A stretch of 64,000 nucleotides of DNA. Source: Rhodococcus oxybenzonivorans (GTDB lineage Bacteria > Actinomycetota > Actinomycetes > Mycobacteriales > Mycobacteriaceae). Location: positions 806,001 through 870,000 of the forward strand of contig NZ_CP021354.1 in assembly GCF_003130705.1 (NCBI RefSeq), in the 5' to 3' direction. A program made the translations under genes and the position numbers. Positions 21,001-31,766 of this stretch are shown here, piece by piece. Numbering within the stretch: the first letter of the stretch is position 1; the number at the start of each line of letters is the position of its first letter. The notes beneath the pieces are model-generated. The model worked only from the letters and a program-made list of their open reading frames with translations. It had not been told where the DNA came from and did no database searches.

Positions 21001-24000
21001 ACCGCGCTGCTCGCCCATGCTCAGGTGTCGCAGGCGGCGGTGCTGGTCGTCCCGACCAGCACCGGTGATCATCTCGTGGGCTATGCCGTTCCGACCGCGG
21101 GTTCGGACGTCGACGTCGACGAATTGCGCACCGCGATCGCACGAAAGCTGCCCAGCTACATGCTGCCCGAAACTATCTTGATTCTCGACAGTTTCCCCCT
21201 CGGCACGTCCGGCAAACTCGACCGGAAAGCCCTGCCCGCACCCATTTTCGAGGCCCGTGTTTTCCGGGCGCCGGCCACTGCCGCCGAAAGCGTTGTCGCC
21301 GAAGTGTTCGCCGACGTCCTGGGTGTCGAGCGGGTCGGCCTTGACGACGACTTCTTCGCCCTCGGCGGTAACTCGCTGATCGCCACCCAGGTCGCCGCCC
21401 GACTCGGCCGTGCACTCGACAGCAGAGTCCCCGTGCGGGAGCTGTTCGACGCCCCTACCGTCGAGGCACTCGCAGCGCGCGTTGCCGTCCTCGCTGGGAC
21501 GGGCGGCGGAACGGCACTCGTGGCCGCTCCGCGTCCTGAGCGAATCCCGTTGTCGTCGGCGCAGAATCGGATGTGGTTCCTCAATCGCTTCGATCCGGAG
21601 TCGGCGGCGTACAACCTTCCGCTCGCGATCCGGCTGACGGGGACGCTGAACGTCGCGGCCCTCCACACCGCCGTCCACGACGTGCTGGAACGGCACGAGT
21701 CGCTGCGCACGGTCTTCCCCGACAACGGTGACGGCCCCGTGCAGGTAATCCTGCCCGCCGACCGGGTCGACCTCGATCTCACCCCGGTCGACGTGACCCC
21801 CGACGAACTTGTGGGCGAGGTGACCAGCGTCCTGCACGGCGGCTTCGACGTGACCGCGGGAATACCCCTTCGCGGGCGACTTCTGCGCACCGCCGTCGAC
21901 AAGCATGTCCTCGTCATCGTCGTGCACCACATCAGCGGCGACGCCGTGTCCATGGGTCCGCTCGCTCGCGATGTCATGGTCGCCTATACCGCCCGAAGTG
22001 CGGGACACGCCCCGAACTGGTCACCGCTTCCGATGCAGTACGCCGATTTCGCGATCTGGCAGCACGCGGCACTGGGCGCCGAGTCCGATCCCGAATCACT
22101 GGCCGCACAGCAGATCCGGTACTGGACCGAGACGCTGTCCGGGCTGCCGGACGTGCTCGAGTTGCCCACCGATCGGCCCCGCCCGGCCGTGCCGTCGCAG
22201 CGCGGCGACACCGTGCGGTTCGACGTTCCGGTGGACACCGCTCTGGCGCTCGAGCAGACGGCCCGCGATCACGGAGCCTCCGTGTTCATGGTGCTGCACG
22301 CGGCGCTGGCGGTCGTGCTGTCGCGGTTGTCGGCGACGTCCGACATCGCCGTCGGCACCCCGGTCAGCGGTCGCGGTGAGCAGCACCTCGACGACCTGGT
22401 CGGAATGTTCGTCAACACCCTGGTCCTGCGTACGCACGTCGCTGCGCACGAAAGCTTCACTGAACTCCTGACACGGGTGCGCGACACCGACCTCGGTGCG
22501 TACGGGCACGCGGACATTCCGTTCGAGCGGCTCGTCGACGTCCTCACTCCCGTCCGCACCCAGGCCCACACACCCCTGTTCCAGGTGGCGCTGTCGTTCG
22601 AGCACCGCGGTCTCACCCGCTTCGAATTGCCTGGAGTGACGGTGGAACCCGTTCCGTTCGAGGCGGACACCGCGCAGTTCGACCTGGCGTTGGTCCTGAC
22701 CGAAGGCGATTCGGCGAGTGCATTGTCGGGCGCGTTGCGATTCGCTACCGACCTCTTCGACCGGGCGACCGCCGAGGACCTCGCCCGGCGATTCGTCCGT
22801 GTCCTCGACGCAGTGGTGGCCGATTCGGGCGCGATCGTCGGCGACATCGACCTCCTCGATCCGAGCGAGTGGGCGGCGGTGTGCGTACGGGGTGCGCCGT
22901 CGGCGAGCGCGACGACCCTCGCCGGCCTGGTCGATGTCGCTGTCCGGACCGACCCGAACGCGCCCGCGCTGAGCTGGAACGGTCGCGAGTACACATATCG
23001 CGAGGCGGACGAGTGGTCCACGCGCCTGGCCTGGCTACTGCTCGAGCACGGCGTGGGACCGGAATCCTTCGTGGCCCTCGCCCTTCCGCGGTCGCTCGAA
23101 TCGGTGCTGGCCGTGTGGGCGGTCGCCAAGACCGGTGCGGCGTACGTGCCCGTGGACCCGACATACCCCGCGGATCGCATCGCGCACATCCTCACCGACT
23201 CCGGCGCCGCCCTCGGTGTCACGCTGTCCGGTGAACGGGGCGCGCTGCCGGACACCGTCGTCTGGCTGACCCTCGACACCGAGGATGTCACCGCCCGACA
23301 CCAGTCGGCTAGCGCCGAGCCGATCACCGACGCAGACCGGATCCGCCCGGTCCGCGTCGAGAATCCGGCATACATGATCTATACGTCCGGCTCGACGGGT
23401 CTGCCCAAGGGTGTCGTGGTCACGCACGGCGGCCTTGCGAACCTCGCCGCCGAACGTCGCGAGCATTACCGAATCGAGCGGTCGTCACGCTTCCTGCACA
23501 AGGCGTCGCCCAGCTTCGACATGGCCGTCGGCGAGATGGTGTCGGCGCTGAGCGCCGCCGCTACCTTGGTGATCACGCCGACCGAGATCGTGGGCGGCGA
23601 CGAACTGTCCGAGCTTCTGGACCGTCAGCAGGTCACCCATGCGTTGATCACCCCGGCGGTGCTGGCCACGATGGACCCGGCGGGACACCCGCAGTTGCGG
23701 CTCCTCGGTGTCGGTGGTGAGGCGTGCACTCCGGAACTGGTGGCCCGTTGGCAGCCGGGACGCATCATGCTCAACGGTTATGGACCGACCGAGGCGACCG
23801 ACATCTCGACCGTCGGCGACCTCGTGGCTGGTGCGCCTGTCACGATCGGGCATCCGGTGCGTGGATTCGAGGTCATGGTTCTCGACACCCGCTTGCGGCC
23901 CGTTCCTGCCGGTGTTTCCGGTGAGCTGTATGTCGCGGGACCGGCATTGGCGCGTGGCTACCATGCCCGGCACGGCCTCACCGCCGAACGGTTCGTCGCC

Positions 24001-27000
24001 AACCCCTACGGCGCACCCGGCGAGCGCATGTACCGCACCGGCGACATCGTCCGCTGGACCGGAACGCACGGAATCGAGTACTTCGGCCGCGGCGACAGTC
24101 AGGTGAAGATTCGGGGCAACCGGATCGAGCTGGGGGAGATCGAGTCCGCGGCGACCCGGCACGACACGGTGAGCCAGGCCGCCGTCGTCGTCCACGACAC
24201 TCCGTCGGGGCAGCGTCTCGCGGCCTACCTCGTGCCAGCCCCCGGTCACACACTCGACACGGACGCGATCCGGCGCCACCTCGAGGACGCCCTGCCTGCG
24301 CCCATGATCCCGGACGCATACATGGTGATCGAGGCGCTGCCGGTGACGGTGAACGGGAAGCTCGACCGAGAAGCCCTGCCCGAACCGGTCTTCGTCACCG
24401 CGACCGCGCGTTTCCGGGCGCCGGTCACCGACAATGAGAAGGTCCTGGCGGGCGTGTTTGCCGAGCTGCTGGGCGTCCCGACGGTCGGTGTGGACGATTC
24501 GTTCTTCGGCCTGGGTGGCGACAGCATCGCGTCGATCCAGCTCGCGTCGAGGGCGAAGGCACACGGATTGATCATCTCGCCCCGGGACGTGTTCGAGCAC
24601 AAGACCGTTGCGGCTCTCGCACAGGTGGCGGCCCACGCCACCGACACCGAACCCGTCGTGCTGGAGGAACTTCCGGGCGGCGGTGTCGGCCGGATGCCGC
24701 TCACTCCGGTGATGCGTCTGGTCACCGAACGCGGTGGCACTCTCGACCGCTATTCGCAGTCGGTCGCACTGGAGTTGCCGGTGGGCATCGACCGGGCGGG
24801 TCTGATCGCGACCCTGTCGGCCGTGATCGAGCACCACGACATCCTCCGTGCCCGCCTCGTCGGTGACGACACGCTCGAGGTGGCACCGGCAGGCGCCGTC
24901 GATGTCGCCTCTCTCGTGCACCGGATCGACTGGGATCCGCGGACGGATCCGACCGAACCGGCTCGGCGTGAACTGGATTCGGCGCTGGACCGCCTGAACC
25001 CGCGGGCCGGCATCATGCTGCAGTGCGTCTGGCTCGACCCGGTGGGCGTGCCCGGACGGAGCGGCCGTCTGATCGTCTCCGCCCACCACCTCGTGGTCGA
25101 CGGCGTGTCCTGGCGCATTCTGATTCCGGATCTGATCGCCGCGTGGGCGCAGATTTCGTCCGGTGAGGCTGCGACGCTCCCGCCGGTCGGCACGTCGATG
25201 CGCCGGTGGGCGCACGCCCTGACCGAGGACGCGCACAGCCCGGAGCGTGTTGCCGAATTGCCGCTCTGGCAGGGGATTCTCGACGGTCCGGACCCGACGC
25301 TCGGGTCCCGGCCGTTCGACACCGCCATCGACGTCCTGGCCACGGTCGACCACGTGCGTGTCGAACTCGACGCGGCGGTGACGCGATCACTGGTGACGTC
25401 CGTTCCCGCTGCCTTCCGGGGCGGCGTCGGCGACGGGCTGATCGCCGCGTTCGCGCTGGCCGTGAGCGCCTGGAGGCGTCGCCGGGGAATCGACGAGTCT
25501 TCACTTCTCCTGCAACTGGAGGGCCACGGACGCGAGGCGGAGGCGGCGCCCGGCGCCGACCTATCCCGTACGGTCGGATGGTTCACCAGCGTGTATCCGG
25601 TTCGGATCGACCTCGGTGGAATCGACGCCGTCGCCGCCCTGGCCGGGACAGCCGACACGTCCCGCGCCGTCAAGGCCGTCAAGGAAAACCTGCTGGCACT
25701 ACCTGTCCGAGGGCTGAGCTTCGGGCTGCTGCGCCATCTCAACTCCGAGACCGCCGCGGCGCTGGACAACCTCCCCACCCCTCAGGTCAGCTTCAACTAC
25801 TTGGGCCGGGTATCGGAGGCGGACATTCCGGAGGAGTTCGCGCACCTGGGCTGGACGCCCACCACTGACTTCGGCGACCTCGGGGGCGTCGGCAACGACG
25901 ACATGCCCGCCGCCGCCGTTCTCGACATCAACGCGATCGTCACCGGTGTGGACGGCGAGTCCAGGTTGACGGCCACCTTCTCGTATCCCCGGGAACTACT
26001 GTCGGCGGCCGACGTCCGGGACCTTGCGGACCTGTGGACCAGTGCGCTCATCACGGTCGCGGCGCATGTGGACAGCGGAACGGCGGGCGGGCTCACGCCG
26101 TCGGACGTGCCCCTCGTCGCGGTGGGGCAGCGGGACCTCGAACTGTGGGAAGAGCAGTACCCGGCACTGTCCGACGTCTGGTCGCTGTCGCCGCTGCAGC
26201 ACGGGCTCGCCTTCCATGCGCAGCTCGCGCAGGACACGGTGGACGTCTATACGACGCAGACGGTGCTCGAACTCGGTGGCGTCGTGGACGCCGACCGGAT
26301 GCGTGCAGCGATCTCCGCCCTGCTCGACCGGCACGCGAACCTGCGCACAGCGTTCGTCGGCGCGAGTACCGGAGAACTCGTGCAGGTGGTCCTCGACAGC
26401 GTGGAGATCCCCTGGCGCACCATCGATCTCGGGTCCGTGGACAAGTCCGCTCGAGCCGCTGCGCGGGACGCGGCGCTCACCGCCGACCGCGAGCGCCGGT
26501 TCGACCTCGCTGAGCCGCCGCTCCTGCGGTTCACGCTGTTCGACGGCGGCGACGGGCACCACGTCCTGGCCGTGACCCTGCACCACATCCTCGTCGACGG
26601 CTGGTCCATGCCGTTGCTGTTGAAGGAACTCCTCGTTCTGTACGCCACCCGAGGTGACGCGTCCGTGTTGCCGCGGGTGCCGTCGTACCGCACGTTCCTG
26701 TCGTGGCTGGCATCGCGCGACCGTGCCGCCTCCCGGGACGCGTGGGCCGAGGCTCTCGCCGGTATGGAGCAGCCGACTCTCGTCGCCTCCGACGGTTCCG
26801 GACAGCCGGGACCGACCGCAGTGACGGCGGTGGACGCAGACGCCGGACCTGAACTGTCGACCCGGCTTACCGCACTCGGGGCGGAACTCGGTGTCACGCT
26901 CAACACGCTCGTCCAGACCGCATGGGGAATTCTGCTGTCCCGCATGCTCGGCCGCGACGACGTGGTGTTCGGGGCGACGGTGTCGGGCCGCCCCGCCGAA

Positions 27001-29997
27001 CTCGAGGGCGTCGAGTCGATGGTCGGCCTGTTCATCAACACCCTGCCCGTGCGGGTGCGCATCGACCCGGACGAATCGGCGGCCGGCCTCCTGATCCGAG
27101 TGCAGCGTGAACAGGCGACTTTGCTCGATCACCACTACCTCGGCCTGAGCGATGTCCAGCAGACCGCCGGCAGCGGCGCCCTGTTCGACACGCTGACGGT
27201 GTTCGAGTCGTATCCCGTGGACACCGAAGCACTGGCCGAGGTGACGTCGATCGACGGCCTGACCGTCCTCGGTGTGTCCGGCGAGGAAGCCACCCACTAC
27301 CCGCTCACTCTCACGGTGTTCGCCGACGACGGATTGCGGTTCACGCTCAGGTATCGCGCCGATGTGTTCGACGAGACGTACGTGACCGCGCTCCGCACAC
27401 GGCTGCTGAGGGTTCTCTCCGCACTGGTGGCCGACCCCGCCGCACCGATCGGCCGGATCGAAATCCTCGACCCCGACGAGCACGCGGCCCTCGCGCCTGT
27501 GTGCGGTCTACCGGCCGCGGCGCCGACCACCCTCGCCGGGATCATCGACGCCGCCGCACGTACCGCCCCGGAACGGGTCGCGCTGTCCTGGAAGGGGCGA
27601 GACTGGACGTACCGCGAGGCCGATGCCTGGTCGAACCGTCTGGCCCGGTTGCTGCTCGCGCAGGGTGTCGGACCCGAAACGTTCGTCGCTGTGGCGTTGT
27701 CGCGGTCGGTGGAATCGGTGCTGTCGGTATGGGCGGTGGCTAAAACGGGTGCCGCCTACCTCCCCGTCGATCCCACCTATCCGATGGAGCGCATCGACCA
27801 CATGCTGTTCGACTCCGGCGCCCGCATCGGCATCACCGTCGCTGCGGATCGGGATGGATTGCCGGACAATACCTCCTGGCTCCATCTCGACGAGATCACA
27901 GACGCGCTCGACGCCACCCGGGCCACCCCGGTGACCGAAGCGGAACGCGCACGGCCTGTGCGTATCGAGAACCCCGCGTACATGATTTACACGTCCGGTT
28001 CGACAGGACGGCCGAAGGGTGTCGTCGTCACCCATGGCGGCCTTGCGAACCTCGCCGCCGAACGCCGTGAGCACTACCGCGTCGAGCAGTCGTCCCGGTT
28101 CCTGCACAACACCTCGCCCAGCTTCGACATGGCGGTGGGCGAAATGATGTCCGCCCTCTCCGCCGCAGCGACCCTGGTGATCACTCCACCGAGCGTGATC
28201 GGCGGGGACGAATTGGCCGCCTTCGTCCGGGACGAGCACGTGACGCATGCGCTCATCACCCCGGCGATGCTGTCTTCGATCGACCCTGAGGGGCTGGAGG
28301 TACTGCGCGTCCTCGGTGTCGGTGGTGAGGCGTGCACTCCGGAACTGGTGGCCCGCTGGCAGCCGGGACGCATCATGCTCAACGGTTATGGACCGACCGA
28401 GGCGACCGATATCTCGACCGTCGGCGACCTCGTGGCTGGTGCGCCTGTCACGATCGGGCATCCGGTGCGTGGATTCGAGGTCATGGTTCTCGACACCCGC
28501 TTGCGCCCTGTTCCTGCCGGTGTTTCCGGTGAGCTGTATGTCGCGGGACCGGCATTGGCGCGTGGCTACCATGCCCGGCACGGCCTCACCGCCGAACGGT
28601 TCGTCGCCAACCCCTACGGCGCACCCGGCGAGCGCATGTACCGCACCGGCGACATCGTCCGCTGGACCGCAACGGGTGAACTCGAGTACAGCGGCCGCTC
28701 GGATCACCAGGTCAAGATCCGGGGTTACCGCATCGAACTCGGTGAAATCGATGCCGCCGTACTGGAACACCCGGACGTCGACTACGCGATCACTCTCGGC
28801 CGTCGCGGCCCGTCGGGTGACACCGTGCTGGTGTCCTACGTGGTCCCCGCCGCGGGGTCCGCGCCAGACTCCGCTCGGGTGCGCGCATTTGTATCGGAGT
28901 TTCTGCCGACGCACATGGTGCCGTCGGCGGTGGTGTGCATCGATTCCGTCCCGCTCACCCACACCGGGAAGCTCGACGTAGATGCGCTGCCGCGCCCCGA
29001 TTTCGTTGCTGCCGAATATCGTCGGCCGAACGAGGGGTACGAGAGCACGGTCGCGGCGGTGTTCGCCGAAGTCCTGGGAGTCGACAGGGTCGGCGCCGAG
29101 GACAACTTCTTCGACCTCGGTGGCACATCGCTGTCCGCGATGCGGGCGGTGAGCCGTCTACGGGCCGGCAGCGACGTGACCGTGTCGCTGCAATGGCTGA
29201 TGACCGAGCCGACACCCGCCGCGATCGCGGCCCGCATGGACGCGGCCGACGCCGACACCGAGGACCCCGCGCTCGACGTGGTCTTCCCGATCCGCGCGGG
29301 TGGGGCGGGGACGCCGGTGTTCTGGATTCATCCGATCAGCGGATTGTCCTGGTGCTACACGGGATTCGCCGAACACATCGACGAAAACCGCCCCGTCTTC
29401 GGCATTCAGACCCCGGCCGTCGTGGGAGAGGTGCTGCCCGGCTCGATCGAGGAACTTGCCGACCGGTATCTCGCCGAGGTGCAGCGGATCCAGCCCGAAG
29501 GCCCCTATGATCTGGCCGGCTGGTCGATCGGTGGCGTCATTGCCCATGCGATGGCGGTGCGACTGCAGGAGACCGGCCAGGTGGTGGGTTCACTCGTCAT
29601 GCTCGACAGCTTCGCGGAAACGCAGCAGTCGCAGGGCAGCGGTGAGGCGGCGGTTCGCGAGGAGGACACGGCGGACGTGCTGTCGGCCCTGAGCCCCGAG
29701 CACCTGCATCGCCTGACCGCGGCCGCGCACCACAACGCCACCCTCATGCGCGACTACCGGCCCGGGTTGTTCGACGGCGACGTGCTGTTCTTCACGGCGG
29801 CGCACGACGATCCGACGCTGCGGCGTGCGGTCGGCACCTGGCGTCCCTGGGTGAACGGGCGGATCACGAATCATTCTGTGAGTGCGAATCATTGGCAGAT
29901 GACCGAACCTTCCGCAGTCAGTGTGATCGGCCCACTCCTCGCCACACACTTGGCCGACGCCGTGCATCACGCTTCGAGAATGGAGATCGACCGATAA
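12058..29997 (+). CDS. Five-module non-ribosomal peptide synthetase with terminal thioesterase
   Basis: A single 5,979-residue NRPS. Domain order with approximate residues: C1 15-455, A1 475-965, T1 (Ser1014); C2 1065-1510, A2 1530-2010, T2 (Ser2057); C3 2105-2560, A3 2565-3060, T3 (Ser3106); C4 3155-3610, A4 3615-4100, T4 (Ser4156, GGDSI form usual before E); E 4200-4680 (HHLVVDG); C5 4685-5145 (HHILVDG); A5 5155-5640, T5 (Ser5691); TE 5740-5979 (GWSIGG, Ser5823). C1 sits at the very N-terminus, with the EntF/DhbF-like segment [12 protein letters not shown], so it probably accepts a carrier-bound starter acyl or aryl unit. Specificity residues aligned by hand to GrsA: A1 DAFIVGSIVK, A2 DAFLVGSIVK, A3 DVWDFILVSK, A4 and A5 both DMGLGGGDIK. 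I do not recognise these codes. Expected product: a starter-capped pentapeptide with residue 4 epimerised. GTG start with weak AAGAGA. No MbtH, PPTase or tailoring gene is adjacent. Confidence 0.95.
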   Translation: MEPAEFAAGTSARVDTSVNENDSHYFALTAAQRGIWYAQHLMGEVPITIAQYIDVEGALDVDAFRRAGQVAAREIGSGMLRIVEIDGEPLQTVDLTLDDGVGHHDFRAEPDPHAAALEWMRADYTAPLDLLSDRLIRAATLQIGDHHHLWYCRIHHIALDGYGAMKFMSRAAELYTAEIRAVEPPPSVAGDLREVSAAEDAYIGSSRYLTDRDYWATRSRNLPVPVSLAGRTAPAQARSRWHGGQVPTDVARSVDGATSRLNSAFAAVAVAATAAFVARMTGSDDVVLSLPVSARTNAVLRRSGGMVSNVVPLRVSITPDTTVAALVSAVQLELTGALRHQRYRSEDIRRDSGAAQDQRGFFGPAINIMNFHSEITLAELTGRFHVLSTGPVEDLSVNLYPSVAGSTSRIDFEANPALYGAEELAGHHARFLDLLARFADADPDTPVAHLDVLTADEHAQLVPAAGPAAPDPLLLVDLFEAGVRANPDGTALILDGATTGYRELDERSTAIARLLLTRGVGPGDFVAVSFTRSVDSVVAVWAVAKSGAAFVPVDPAYPAERIAHMLSDSGVTLGLTATAHRDLLEGTGVEWLALDDSALTSACAKLSVAPVTDADRPIPLTPRYPAYMIYTSGSTGTPKGVVVTHTGLAAFAAWALPELGVTRDSRVLRFSSSSFDASVFEMVQAFSAGSTMVIVPPGVYGGDELTALLRSQRVTHIISAPAVLGTVDAAGLDSLEAVVVGGDVCPPDLVERFGSRCRLYNSYGPTESTIVITMTGPQTDPAGITIGGPMQGARAVVLDRWLRPVPRGVTGELYLGGPGLAEGYHGRSGLTASRFVADPFPVGGGNRLYRTGDLVRWSRGEEPVLEYVGRSDFQVQLHGLRIELGEIDAVLSGHESVDFAVSAVREREGGTSVLVSYVRIRPDSRFDHAALAAHAARLLPSYMVPSTVMELDRVPLTPAGKVDREALPEPVYAVREYVAPRTDTERLVAAAYAGVLGAGVVGAEDDFFDLGGDSLSATRVIGRVNESAGKSLAVRVIFEAPGVAALAAVVDAAERGDRPALVGIERPDRIPLSAAQSRMWILNRYNPESVAYNIPLVLRLSGDLDTAALRAALRDVLERHEALRTVYPDSADGPYQRIVPLDDLALDLEPRRVDDEEQLFAVLTAELSTGFDVMASVPLLSSVFELSPDEHVLVVVVHHISADGASMGPLARDLMLAYTSRVGNRVPDWTPLAVQYADYSVWQRQLLGSESEEGSVAARQAAYWRQQLRGAPDLLELPTDRRRPAVASLRGEISTFRLDSALVEQATAFGRSHGATLFMVVHAALATLLARLAATTDVVVGTPVAGRGEQALDDLVGMFVGTLALRTHIDPASSFAEVLGHVRETDLAAYGNADLPFERLIDLLQPGRSQAYSPIFQVALSLEDQSVNQLTLPGLSVSALDLGVVPAKFDLQLTLRTDGAAMAASWIFATDLFDRDTIDSFSVRFEKILRQGITDPRCAVGDLDLLTADEHATLTAPPEASAVAARTLPDIFTSGAGRGGIALVSEQGELSYADLDAESNQLARVLIAHGVGPERVVALALPRTAQAALAVWAVTKTGAAFVPVDPSYPCERIEHMLSDSGAALGLTDTATAAGLPGGTEWLLLDDVAHVTSAAPVTDRDRTMPLRLEHPAYLIYTSGSTGTPKGVTVTHTGLSAFTAEARPELGTTSRSRVLRLSSASFDASVFEMIQAFSAGATLVIAPPSVVGGEDLTALLRDQRVTHVLTAPAALSTVDASALGDLRTVVVGGEVCPPQLVDKFSPGRRFFNSYGPTETTIVVTIGEPLTPGADITIGSPLDGAQALVLDSRLRPVPRGVTGELYLSGPGLARGYHARYGLTSERFVANPSGSQGSRMYRTGDLVRLRSDGQLTYLGRADSQVKLRGLRLELGEVEAALSRHGDVVAAAASVHHHPRLGDQLVGYVVPAQGTSPDVSDILSAASELLPRALVPATVTLLDALPLTPAGKIDRPALPAPTFAARTVFRAPSTPSELLVARVFTEILDVDRVGADDSFFEIGGNSLSATQVIARLRAASGTSLSVRSLFDAPTVAALAAAVDTAGRSDRPVLEARPRPDRIPLSPAQARVWFLNRFDPGSTVDILPLALRLTGTLDVPALQAALSDVLERHEALRTIYPDSPTGPHQVLVSIESALPDLTVLEVTENEALQRAVEFATTGFDLTVEPPLRAGLFAVSENEHLLVVVVHHIAADGFSLAPLARDVMLAYTARAQQDEPGWSPLPVQYADYSLWHRELLGNEDDPASLVSRQTEYWVRTLAELPDELTLPTDRPRPRRQSHRGSELTFDVDAHTHELLRELAAARDASLFMTVHAAYAVFLSRLSNSADIVVGTPVAGRGEQALDDLVGMFVNTLVLRVHVAPEATFDELVERTREADLGAFSHADVPFERLVEVLDPVRSQGRHPLFQVALSFQNLTPATFDLPGLVVSTVPAELQTAEFDLHLTLTEQADGGIHASFTYATDLFDASTVAAFAEQFTRILRAVATDPSTPVGDVALLDASERTELVDIRNRTDHPLPEARLLDAFADQVRRAPDAPALVFEGESLTYREFAGRVNRLARVLISEGVGPETLVALAMRRSVDLVVGMYAVLTAGGGYVPVDPDHPADRIGYILDAADPICVLSTSRDAFASDRSVILVDTLDVDGVSSAPLTNSAVHPDGVAYVIFTSGSTGKPKGVAVTHRAIVNQIAWMTNQYPLGPGDVYLQKTATTFDVSLWGFFLPLRVGATLVVAAPDGHRDPQYLADTIREHRVTVTDFVPSMLSVFADGVGREVLTTLRHVFVIGEALPAATVRDFTEISTARVHNLYGPTEAAVSITYADVTDTPEGGAVSIGTPEWNSRVYVLDSRLHPVPVGVPGELYLAGVQLARGYHCRVDLTADRFVADPFTRAGERMYRTGDLVRWTTTGELVYIGRTDFQVKFRGQRIELGEIETALLAHAQVSQAAVLVVPTSTGDHLVGYAVPTAGSDVDVDELRTAIARKLPSYMLPETILILDSFPLGTSGKLDRKALPAPIFEARVFRAPATAAESVVAEVFADVLGVERVGLDDDFFALGGNSLIATQVAARLGRALDSRVPVRELFDAPTVEALAARVAVLAGTGGGTALVAAPRPERIPLSSAQNRMWFLNRFDPESAAYNLPLAIRLTGTLNVAALHTAVHDVLERHESLRTVFPDNGDGPVQVILPADRVDLDLTPVDVTPDELVGEVTSVLHGGFDVTAGIPLRGRLLRTAVDKHVLVIVVHHISGDAVSMGPLARDVMVAYTARSAGHAPNWSPLPMQYADFAIWQHAALGAESDPESLAAQQIRYWTETLSGLPDVLELPTDRPRPAVPSQRGDTVRFDVPVDTALALEQTARDHGASVFMVLHAALAVVLSRLSATSDIAVGTPVSGRGEQHLDDLVGMFVNTLVLRTHVAAHESFTELLTRVRDTDLGAYGHADIPFERLVDVLTPVRTQAHTPLFQVALSFEHRGLTRFELPGVTVEPVPFEADTAQFDLALVLTEGDSASALSGALRFATDLFDRATAEDLARRFVRVLDAVVADSGAIVGDIDLLDPSEWAAVCVRGAPSASATTLAGLVDVAVRTDPNAPALSWNGREYTYREADEWSTRLAWLLLEHGVGPESFVALALPRSLESVLAVWAVAKTGAAYVPVDPTYPADRIAHILTDSGAALGVTLSGERGALPDTVVWLTLDTEDVTARHQSASAEPITDADRIRPVRVENPAYMIYTSGSTGLPKGVVVTHGGLANLAAERREHYRIERSSRFLHKASPSFDMAVGEMVSALSAAATLVITPTEIVGGDELSELLDRQQVTHALITPAVLATMDPAGHPQLRLLGVGGEACTPELVARWQPGRIMLNGYGPTEATDISTVGDLVAGAPVTIGHPVRGFEVMVLDTRLRPVPAGVSGELYVAGPALARGYHARHGLTAERFVANPYGAPGERMYRTGDIVRWTGTHGIEYFGRGDSQVKIRGNRIELGEIESAATRHDTVSQAAVVVHDTPSGQRLAAYLVPAPGHTLDTDAIRRHLEDALPAPMIPDAYMVIEALPVTVNGKLDREALPEPVFVTATARFRAPVTDNEKVLAGVFAELLGVPTVGVDDSFFGLGGDSIASIQLASRAKAHGLIISPRDVFEHKTVAALAQVAAHATDTEPVVLEELPGGGVGRMPLTPVMRLVTERGGTLDRYSQSVALELPVGIDRAGLIATLSAVIEHHDILRARLVGDDTLEVAPAGAVDVASLVHRIDWDPRTDPTEPARRELDSALDRLNPRAGIMLQCVWLDPVGVPGRSGRLIVSAHHLVVDGVSWRILIPDLIAAWAQISSGEAATLPPVGTSMRRWAHALTEDAHSPERVAELPLWQGILDGPDPTLGSRPFDTAIDVLATVDHVRVELDAAVTRSLVTSVPAAFRGGVGDGLIAAFALAVSAWRRRRGIDESSLLLQLEGHGREAEAAPGADLSRTVGWFTSVYPVRIDLGGIDAVAALAGTADTSRAVKAVKENLLALPVRGLSFGLLRHLNSETAAALDNLPTPQVSFNYLGRVSEADIPEEFAHLGWTPTTDFGDLGGVGNDDMPAAAVLDINAIVTGVDGESRLTATFSYPRELLSAADVRDLADLWTSALITVAAHVDSGTAGGLTPSDVPLVAVGQRDLELWEEQYPALSDVWSLSPLQHGLAFHAQLAQDTVDVYTTQTVLELGGVVDADRMRAAISALLDRHANLRTAFVGASTGELVQVVLDSVEIPWRTIDLGSVDKSARAAARDAALTADRERRFDLAEPPLLRFTLFDGGDGHHVLAVTLHHILVDGWSMPLLLKELLVLYATRGDASVLPRVPSYRTFLSWLASRDRAASRDAWAEALAGMEQPTLVASDGSGQPGPTAVTAVDADAGPELSTRLTALGAELGVTLNTLVQTAWGILLSRMLGRDDVVFGATVSGRPAELEGVESMVGLFINTLPVRVRIDPDESAAGLLIRVQREQATLLDHHYLGLSDVQQTAGSGALFDTLTVFESYPVDTEALAEVTSIDGLTVLGVSGEEATHYPLTLTVFADDGLRFTLRYRADVFDETYVTALRTRLLRVLSALVADPAAPIGRIEILDPDEHAALAPVCGLPAAAPTTLAGIIDAAARTAPERVALSWKGRDWTYREADAWSNRLARLLLAQGVGPETFVAVALSRSVESVLSVWAVAKTGAAYLPVDPTYPMERIDHMLFDSGARIGITVAADRDGLPDNTSWLHLDEITDALDATRATPVTEAERARPVRIENPAYMIYTSGSTGRPKGVVVTHGGLANLAAERREHYRVEQSSRFLHNTSPSFDMAVGEMMSALSAAATLVITPPSVIGGDELAAFVRDEHVTHALITPAMLSSIDPEGLEVLRVLGVGGEACTPELVARWQPGRIMLNGYGPTEATDISTVGDLVAGAPVTIGHPVRGFEVMVLDTRLRPVPAGVSGELYVAGPALARGYHARHGLTAERFVANPYGAPGERMYRTGDIVRWTATGELEYSGRSDHQVKIRGYRIELGEIDAAVLEHPDVDYAITLGRRGPSGDTVLVSYVVPAAGSAPDSARVRAFVSEFLPTHMVPSAVVCIDSVPLTHTGKLDVDALPRPDFVAAEYRRPNEGYESTVAAVFAEVLGVDRVGAEDNFFDLGGTSLSAMRAVSRLRAGSDVTVSLQWLMTEPTPAAIAARMDAADADTEDPALDVVFPIRAGGAGTPVFWIHPISGLSWCYTGFAEHIDENRPVFGIQTPAVVGEVLPGSIEELADRYLAEVQRIQPEGPYDLAGWSIGGVIAHAMAVRLQETGQVVGSLVMLDSFAETQQSQGSGEAAVREEDTADVLSALSPEHLHRLTAAAHHNATLMRDYRPGLFDGDVLFFTAAHDDPTLRRAVGTWRPWVNGRITNHSVSANHWQMTEPSAVSVIGPLLATHLADAVHHASRMEIDR
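23703..24060 (+). repeat. Near-identical intragenic repeat in NRPS module 4 (copy 1)
   Basis: This 358-base stretch in the A4 domain matches 28311-28668 in A5 with only about four base differences that I could find, all of them C/T or C/G changes. It covers the A5-A8 core region and therefore residues 299-331 of the specificity pocket. Flanking parts of the same two domains are clearly more diverged, so this is a recent duplication or gene-conversion tract between modules. Confidence 0.85.
28311..28668 (+). repeat. Near-identical intragenic repeat in NRPS module 5 (copy 2)
   Basis: Partner of 23703-24060, displaced by exactly 4,608 bases. It encodes the same protein segment (from [19 protein letters not shown] to [10 protein letters not shown]), which gives A4 and A5 the same predicted amino-acid specificity. 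It is a likely hotspot for module recombination and for assembly errors with short reads. Confidence 0.85.
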
Positions 29998-30034
29998 GAC
30001 CCGCCGGGCGGTGATGCGACGGCCGGTGCTGACG

Positions 30035-30169
30035 TCACAAGCTCTTCATTTTTTCCGCTTTCGGACGATCTGAGTCGACTCGAGCGCCTTCTCTCGTTTC
30101 TCCGCCCCGACGCTCTTTGAGGGCACGTGCGGACTGTTTCGAACTTCTGACGGTGGACTTGTCAGCCAT
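30035..30169 (-). CDS. Small highly charged protein of unknown function
   Basis: A 44-residue protein starting MADKSTVRSSKQSARALKER and ending RPKAEKMKSL. It has no hydrophobic segment and about 40 per cent charged residues, mostly Lys/Arg, so it may bind nucleic acid or be disordered. The start is set by AAAGGA five bases before the ATG; the open frame continues upstream without such a signal. It is divergent from the next gene and stands alone after the NRPS (tail to tail, 37 bases apart). I do not recognise a family. Confidence 0.5.
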   Translation of the reverse strand: MADKSTVRSSKQSARALKERRGGETREGARVDSDRPKAEKMKSL

Positions 30170-30307
30170 TGTCGGTCCTTTCCGAATCGGCAACCGCGAA
30201 CTGACCTCGACCATACCCAACACAAGAATTAAGTCCAGTTCAGCTCTTCGTGACGACGGATCGTCGGTGACTCCGAGGTGCAAGGCGCGCAGTAAATTTC
30301 ACGTGAC

Positions 30308-30335
30308 TTGCTTATTCCTCACCCACGGCTATGGT
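30308..30335 (+). promoter_or_regulatory. Candidate promoter for the 30376 gene
   Basis: TTGCTT and TATGGT are separated by 16 bases and resemble -35 and -10 elements. They lie 40 bases before the GTG with the good ribosome site. An alternative ATG at 30331 would fall inside the -10, which favours the later start. Pattern match only. Confidence 0.3.
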
Positions 30336-30375
30336 GCATGGCAGCACTAGTCGCATCTACTTGGAGGACCGAAAT

Positions 30376-30777
30376 GTGAACGCAGCTACCGATCGTCAGT
30401 GGGCGGTTCGTGACGCTGTTCTGCGTTGGCTTCTCGCGAAGACAACGGAGGGATATCGGAGTCCGATCCTGGACGCGGATGCCATCGGAGCAGAAGTCGG
30501 CTGGGTGGCCACGAAGCTCACCAACGACGAAGTGGCCGACGCCTCGATGTTCCTCTTCAAGGAGAATTATGTGACGGGCGTGCCGGTAATGGGTATCGGG
30601 ATTCCACGCCCGATGCTGACCGTCGCCGGACGTCGGGTGGCCAAGGCAGGCAAATCCCTCAGGTACAAGGACGACGCTCAGCAGGCGAAGTTACGCCGGC
30701 GTCTGACCGTGCCGCTCGCAGAGACCTCCGCAACGACGTCAAGCTCGAGCGCATCAGGGACGGAGTTCGAGCGGTAA
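30376..30777 (+). CDS. Hypothetical protein
   Basis: A 133-residue protein of unknown function. The GTG start is preferred to an in-frame ATG at 30331 because GGAGG lies eight bases before it. The N-terminal 90 residues (WAVRDAVLRWLLAKTTEGYR, then DADAIGAEVGWVATKLTNDEV) look like a helix-rich winged-helix-type fold, with a GIGIPRPMLTVAGRRVA stretch like the end of a small regulatory domain. The C-terminal tail is Ser/Thr-rich and probably disordered. There is no signal peptide or membrane segment. It converges on allantoinase and has no obvious functional partner nearby. Confidence 0.6.
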   Translation: MNAATDRQWAVRDAVLRWLLAKTTEGYRSPILDADAIGAEVGWVATKLTNDEVADASMFLFKENYVTGVPVMGIGIPRPMLTVAGRRVAKAGKSLRYKDDAQQAKLRRRLTVPLAETSATTSSSSASGTEFER

Positions 30778-30821
30778 CGGATCTCGCGCGCGTCACCGCC
30801 GCCGTGTCGACCCACACTGAA

Positions 30822-31766
30822 TCACCGTCTGGGAGCCACCGGGTGCGTGTTGCGCCAGTGGCGGGCGATCTCGATCCGCCTGGCTACCCACACTTTTTCG
30901 TGGGACTGCACGTGGTCGAGGAATCGTTCCAGCGCGGCGGTGCGCGCGGGCCTGCCAACGATGCGGCAGTGCAGACCCACGGACAGCATCTTCGGCGCCC
31001 CCTCGGCGCCCTCCGCGTAGAGCACGTCGAAGGCGTCCCGTAGATGAGCGAAGAACTGCTCACCGCTGGGAAAACCTCCCGGCGAGGCGAACCGCATGTC
31101 GTTCGTGTCGAGGGTGTACGGCACCACCAGGTGGTCGACCAGCCCCTTGCCTGGCGAATCCACCTTCACCCAGTACGGCAGGTCGTCGGCGTACGAGTCG
31201 GAGTCGTAGAGGAAGCCGCCGTGTTCGACCACAAGTTCCCGGGTGCGAGGGGAGTCGCGGCCGGTGTACCAGCCCAGCGGCGCCTCACCGGTCAGATCGC
31301 GCAGGATGTCGACCGCCTCCGCCATGTCCTTGCGTTCGGCGTCCTCGTCGGAAAGCTGATACGACTTCCACCACAGACCGTGGCTGGCGATCTCGTGGCC
31401 GAGTTCACGAAAGGCGCTGACGGCTTCGGGGTTTCGCTGCATGGCCTTGGCCACCGCGAAAATCGTCAGCGGCAGTCCTCGCCGCTCGAACACCCGAAGC
31501 ACACGCCACAGTCCGGCGCGGGAACCGTACTCGTATACCGACTCCATGCTCATGTGCCGGTTCGGGAACGGCTGTGCCCCCACCATCTCGGACAGGAACG
31601 TCTCCGACGCCCCGTCTCCGTGGAGGACGTTGCTCTCGGCGCCCTCCTCGTAGTTGAGGACGAACTGGACGGCGATCTTCGCGCCGCCCGGCCACTGCGG
31701 GTCGGGGGGCTTCGGCCCGTACCCGACCAGGTCACGGGGATATTCGGAGTCGAATCCGTGGGTCAT
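30822..31766 (-). CDS. puuE: Allantoinase, PuuE polysaccharide-deacetylase type
   Basis: A 314-residue NodB-like protein of the PuuE group, which opens the allantoin ring to allantoate. Supporting motifs are YGPKPPDPQWPGGAKIAVQFVLNYEEG in two blocks (the usual PuuE N-terminus), YEYGSRAGLWRVLRVFERRG, and EIASHGLWWKSY with the His of the deacetylase core, plus LHCRIVGRPAR near the end. The start is placed at MTHGFDSEYPRDL, whose ATG overlaps the stop of allantoicase (ATGA). The gene lies last in a minus-strand operon with allantoicase and a DUF6986 protein. It uses the allantoin produced by the 9-12 kb operon. Confidence 0.88.
   Translation of the reverse strand: MTHGFDSEYPRDLVGYGPKPPDPQWPGGAKIAVQFVLNYEEGAESNVLHGDGASETFLSEMVGAQPFPNRHMSMESVYEYGSRAGLWRVLRVFERRGLPLTIFAVAKAMQRNPEAVSAFRELGHEIASHGLWWKSYQLSDEDAERKDMAEAVDILRDLTGEAPLGWYTGRDSPRTRELVVEHGGFLYDSDSYADDLPYWVKVDSPGKGLVDHLVVPYTLDTNDMRFASPGGFPSGEQFFAHLRDAFDVLYAEGAEGAPKMLSVGLHCRIVGRPARTAALERFLDHVQSHEKVWVARRIEIARHWRNTHPVAPRR

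Noticed and set aside
11908..29970. Many long open frames on the strand opposite the NRPS, up to 837 codons (for example 19495-22008)
   Set aside because: They are mirror shadows of a GC-rich coding strand: Arg/Gly/His-rich, no family motifs, and the sense strand gives a continuous domain-complete NRPS.
30331..30375. Earlier ATG start of the 30376 gene
   Set aside because: It falls inside a likely -10 hexamer and has no ribosome site, whereas GTG 30376 has GGAGG at eight bases.
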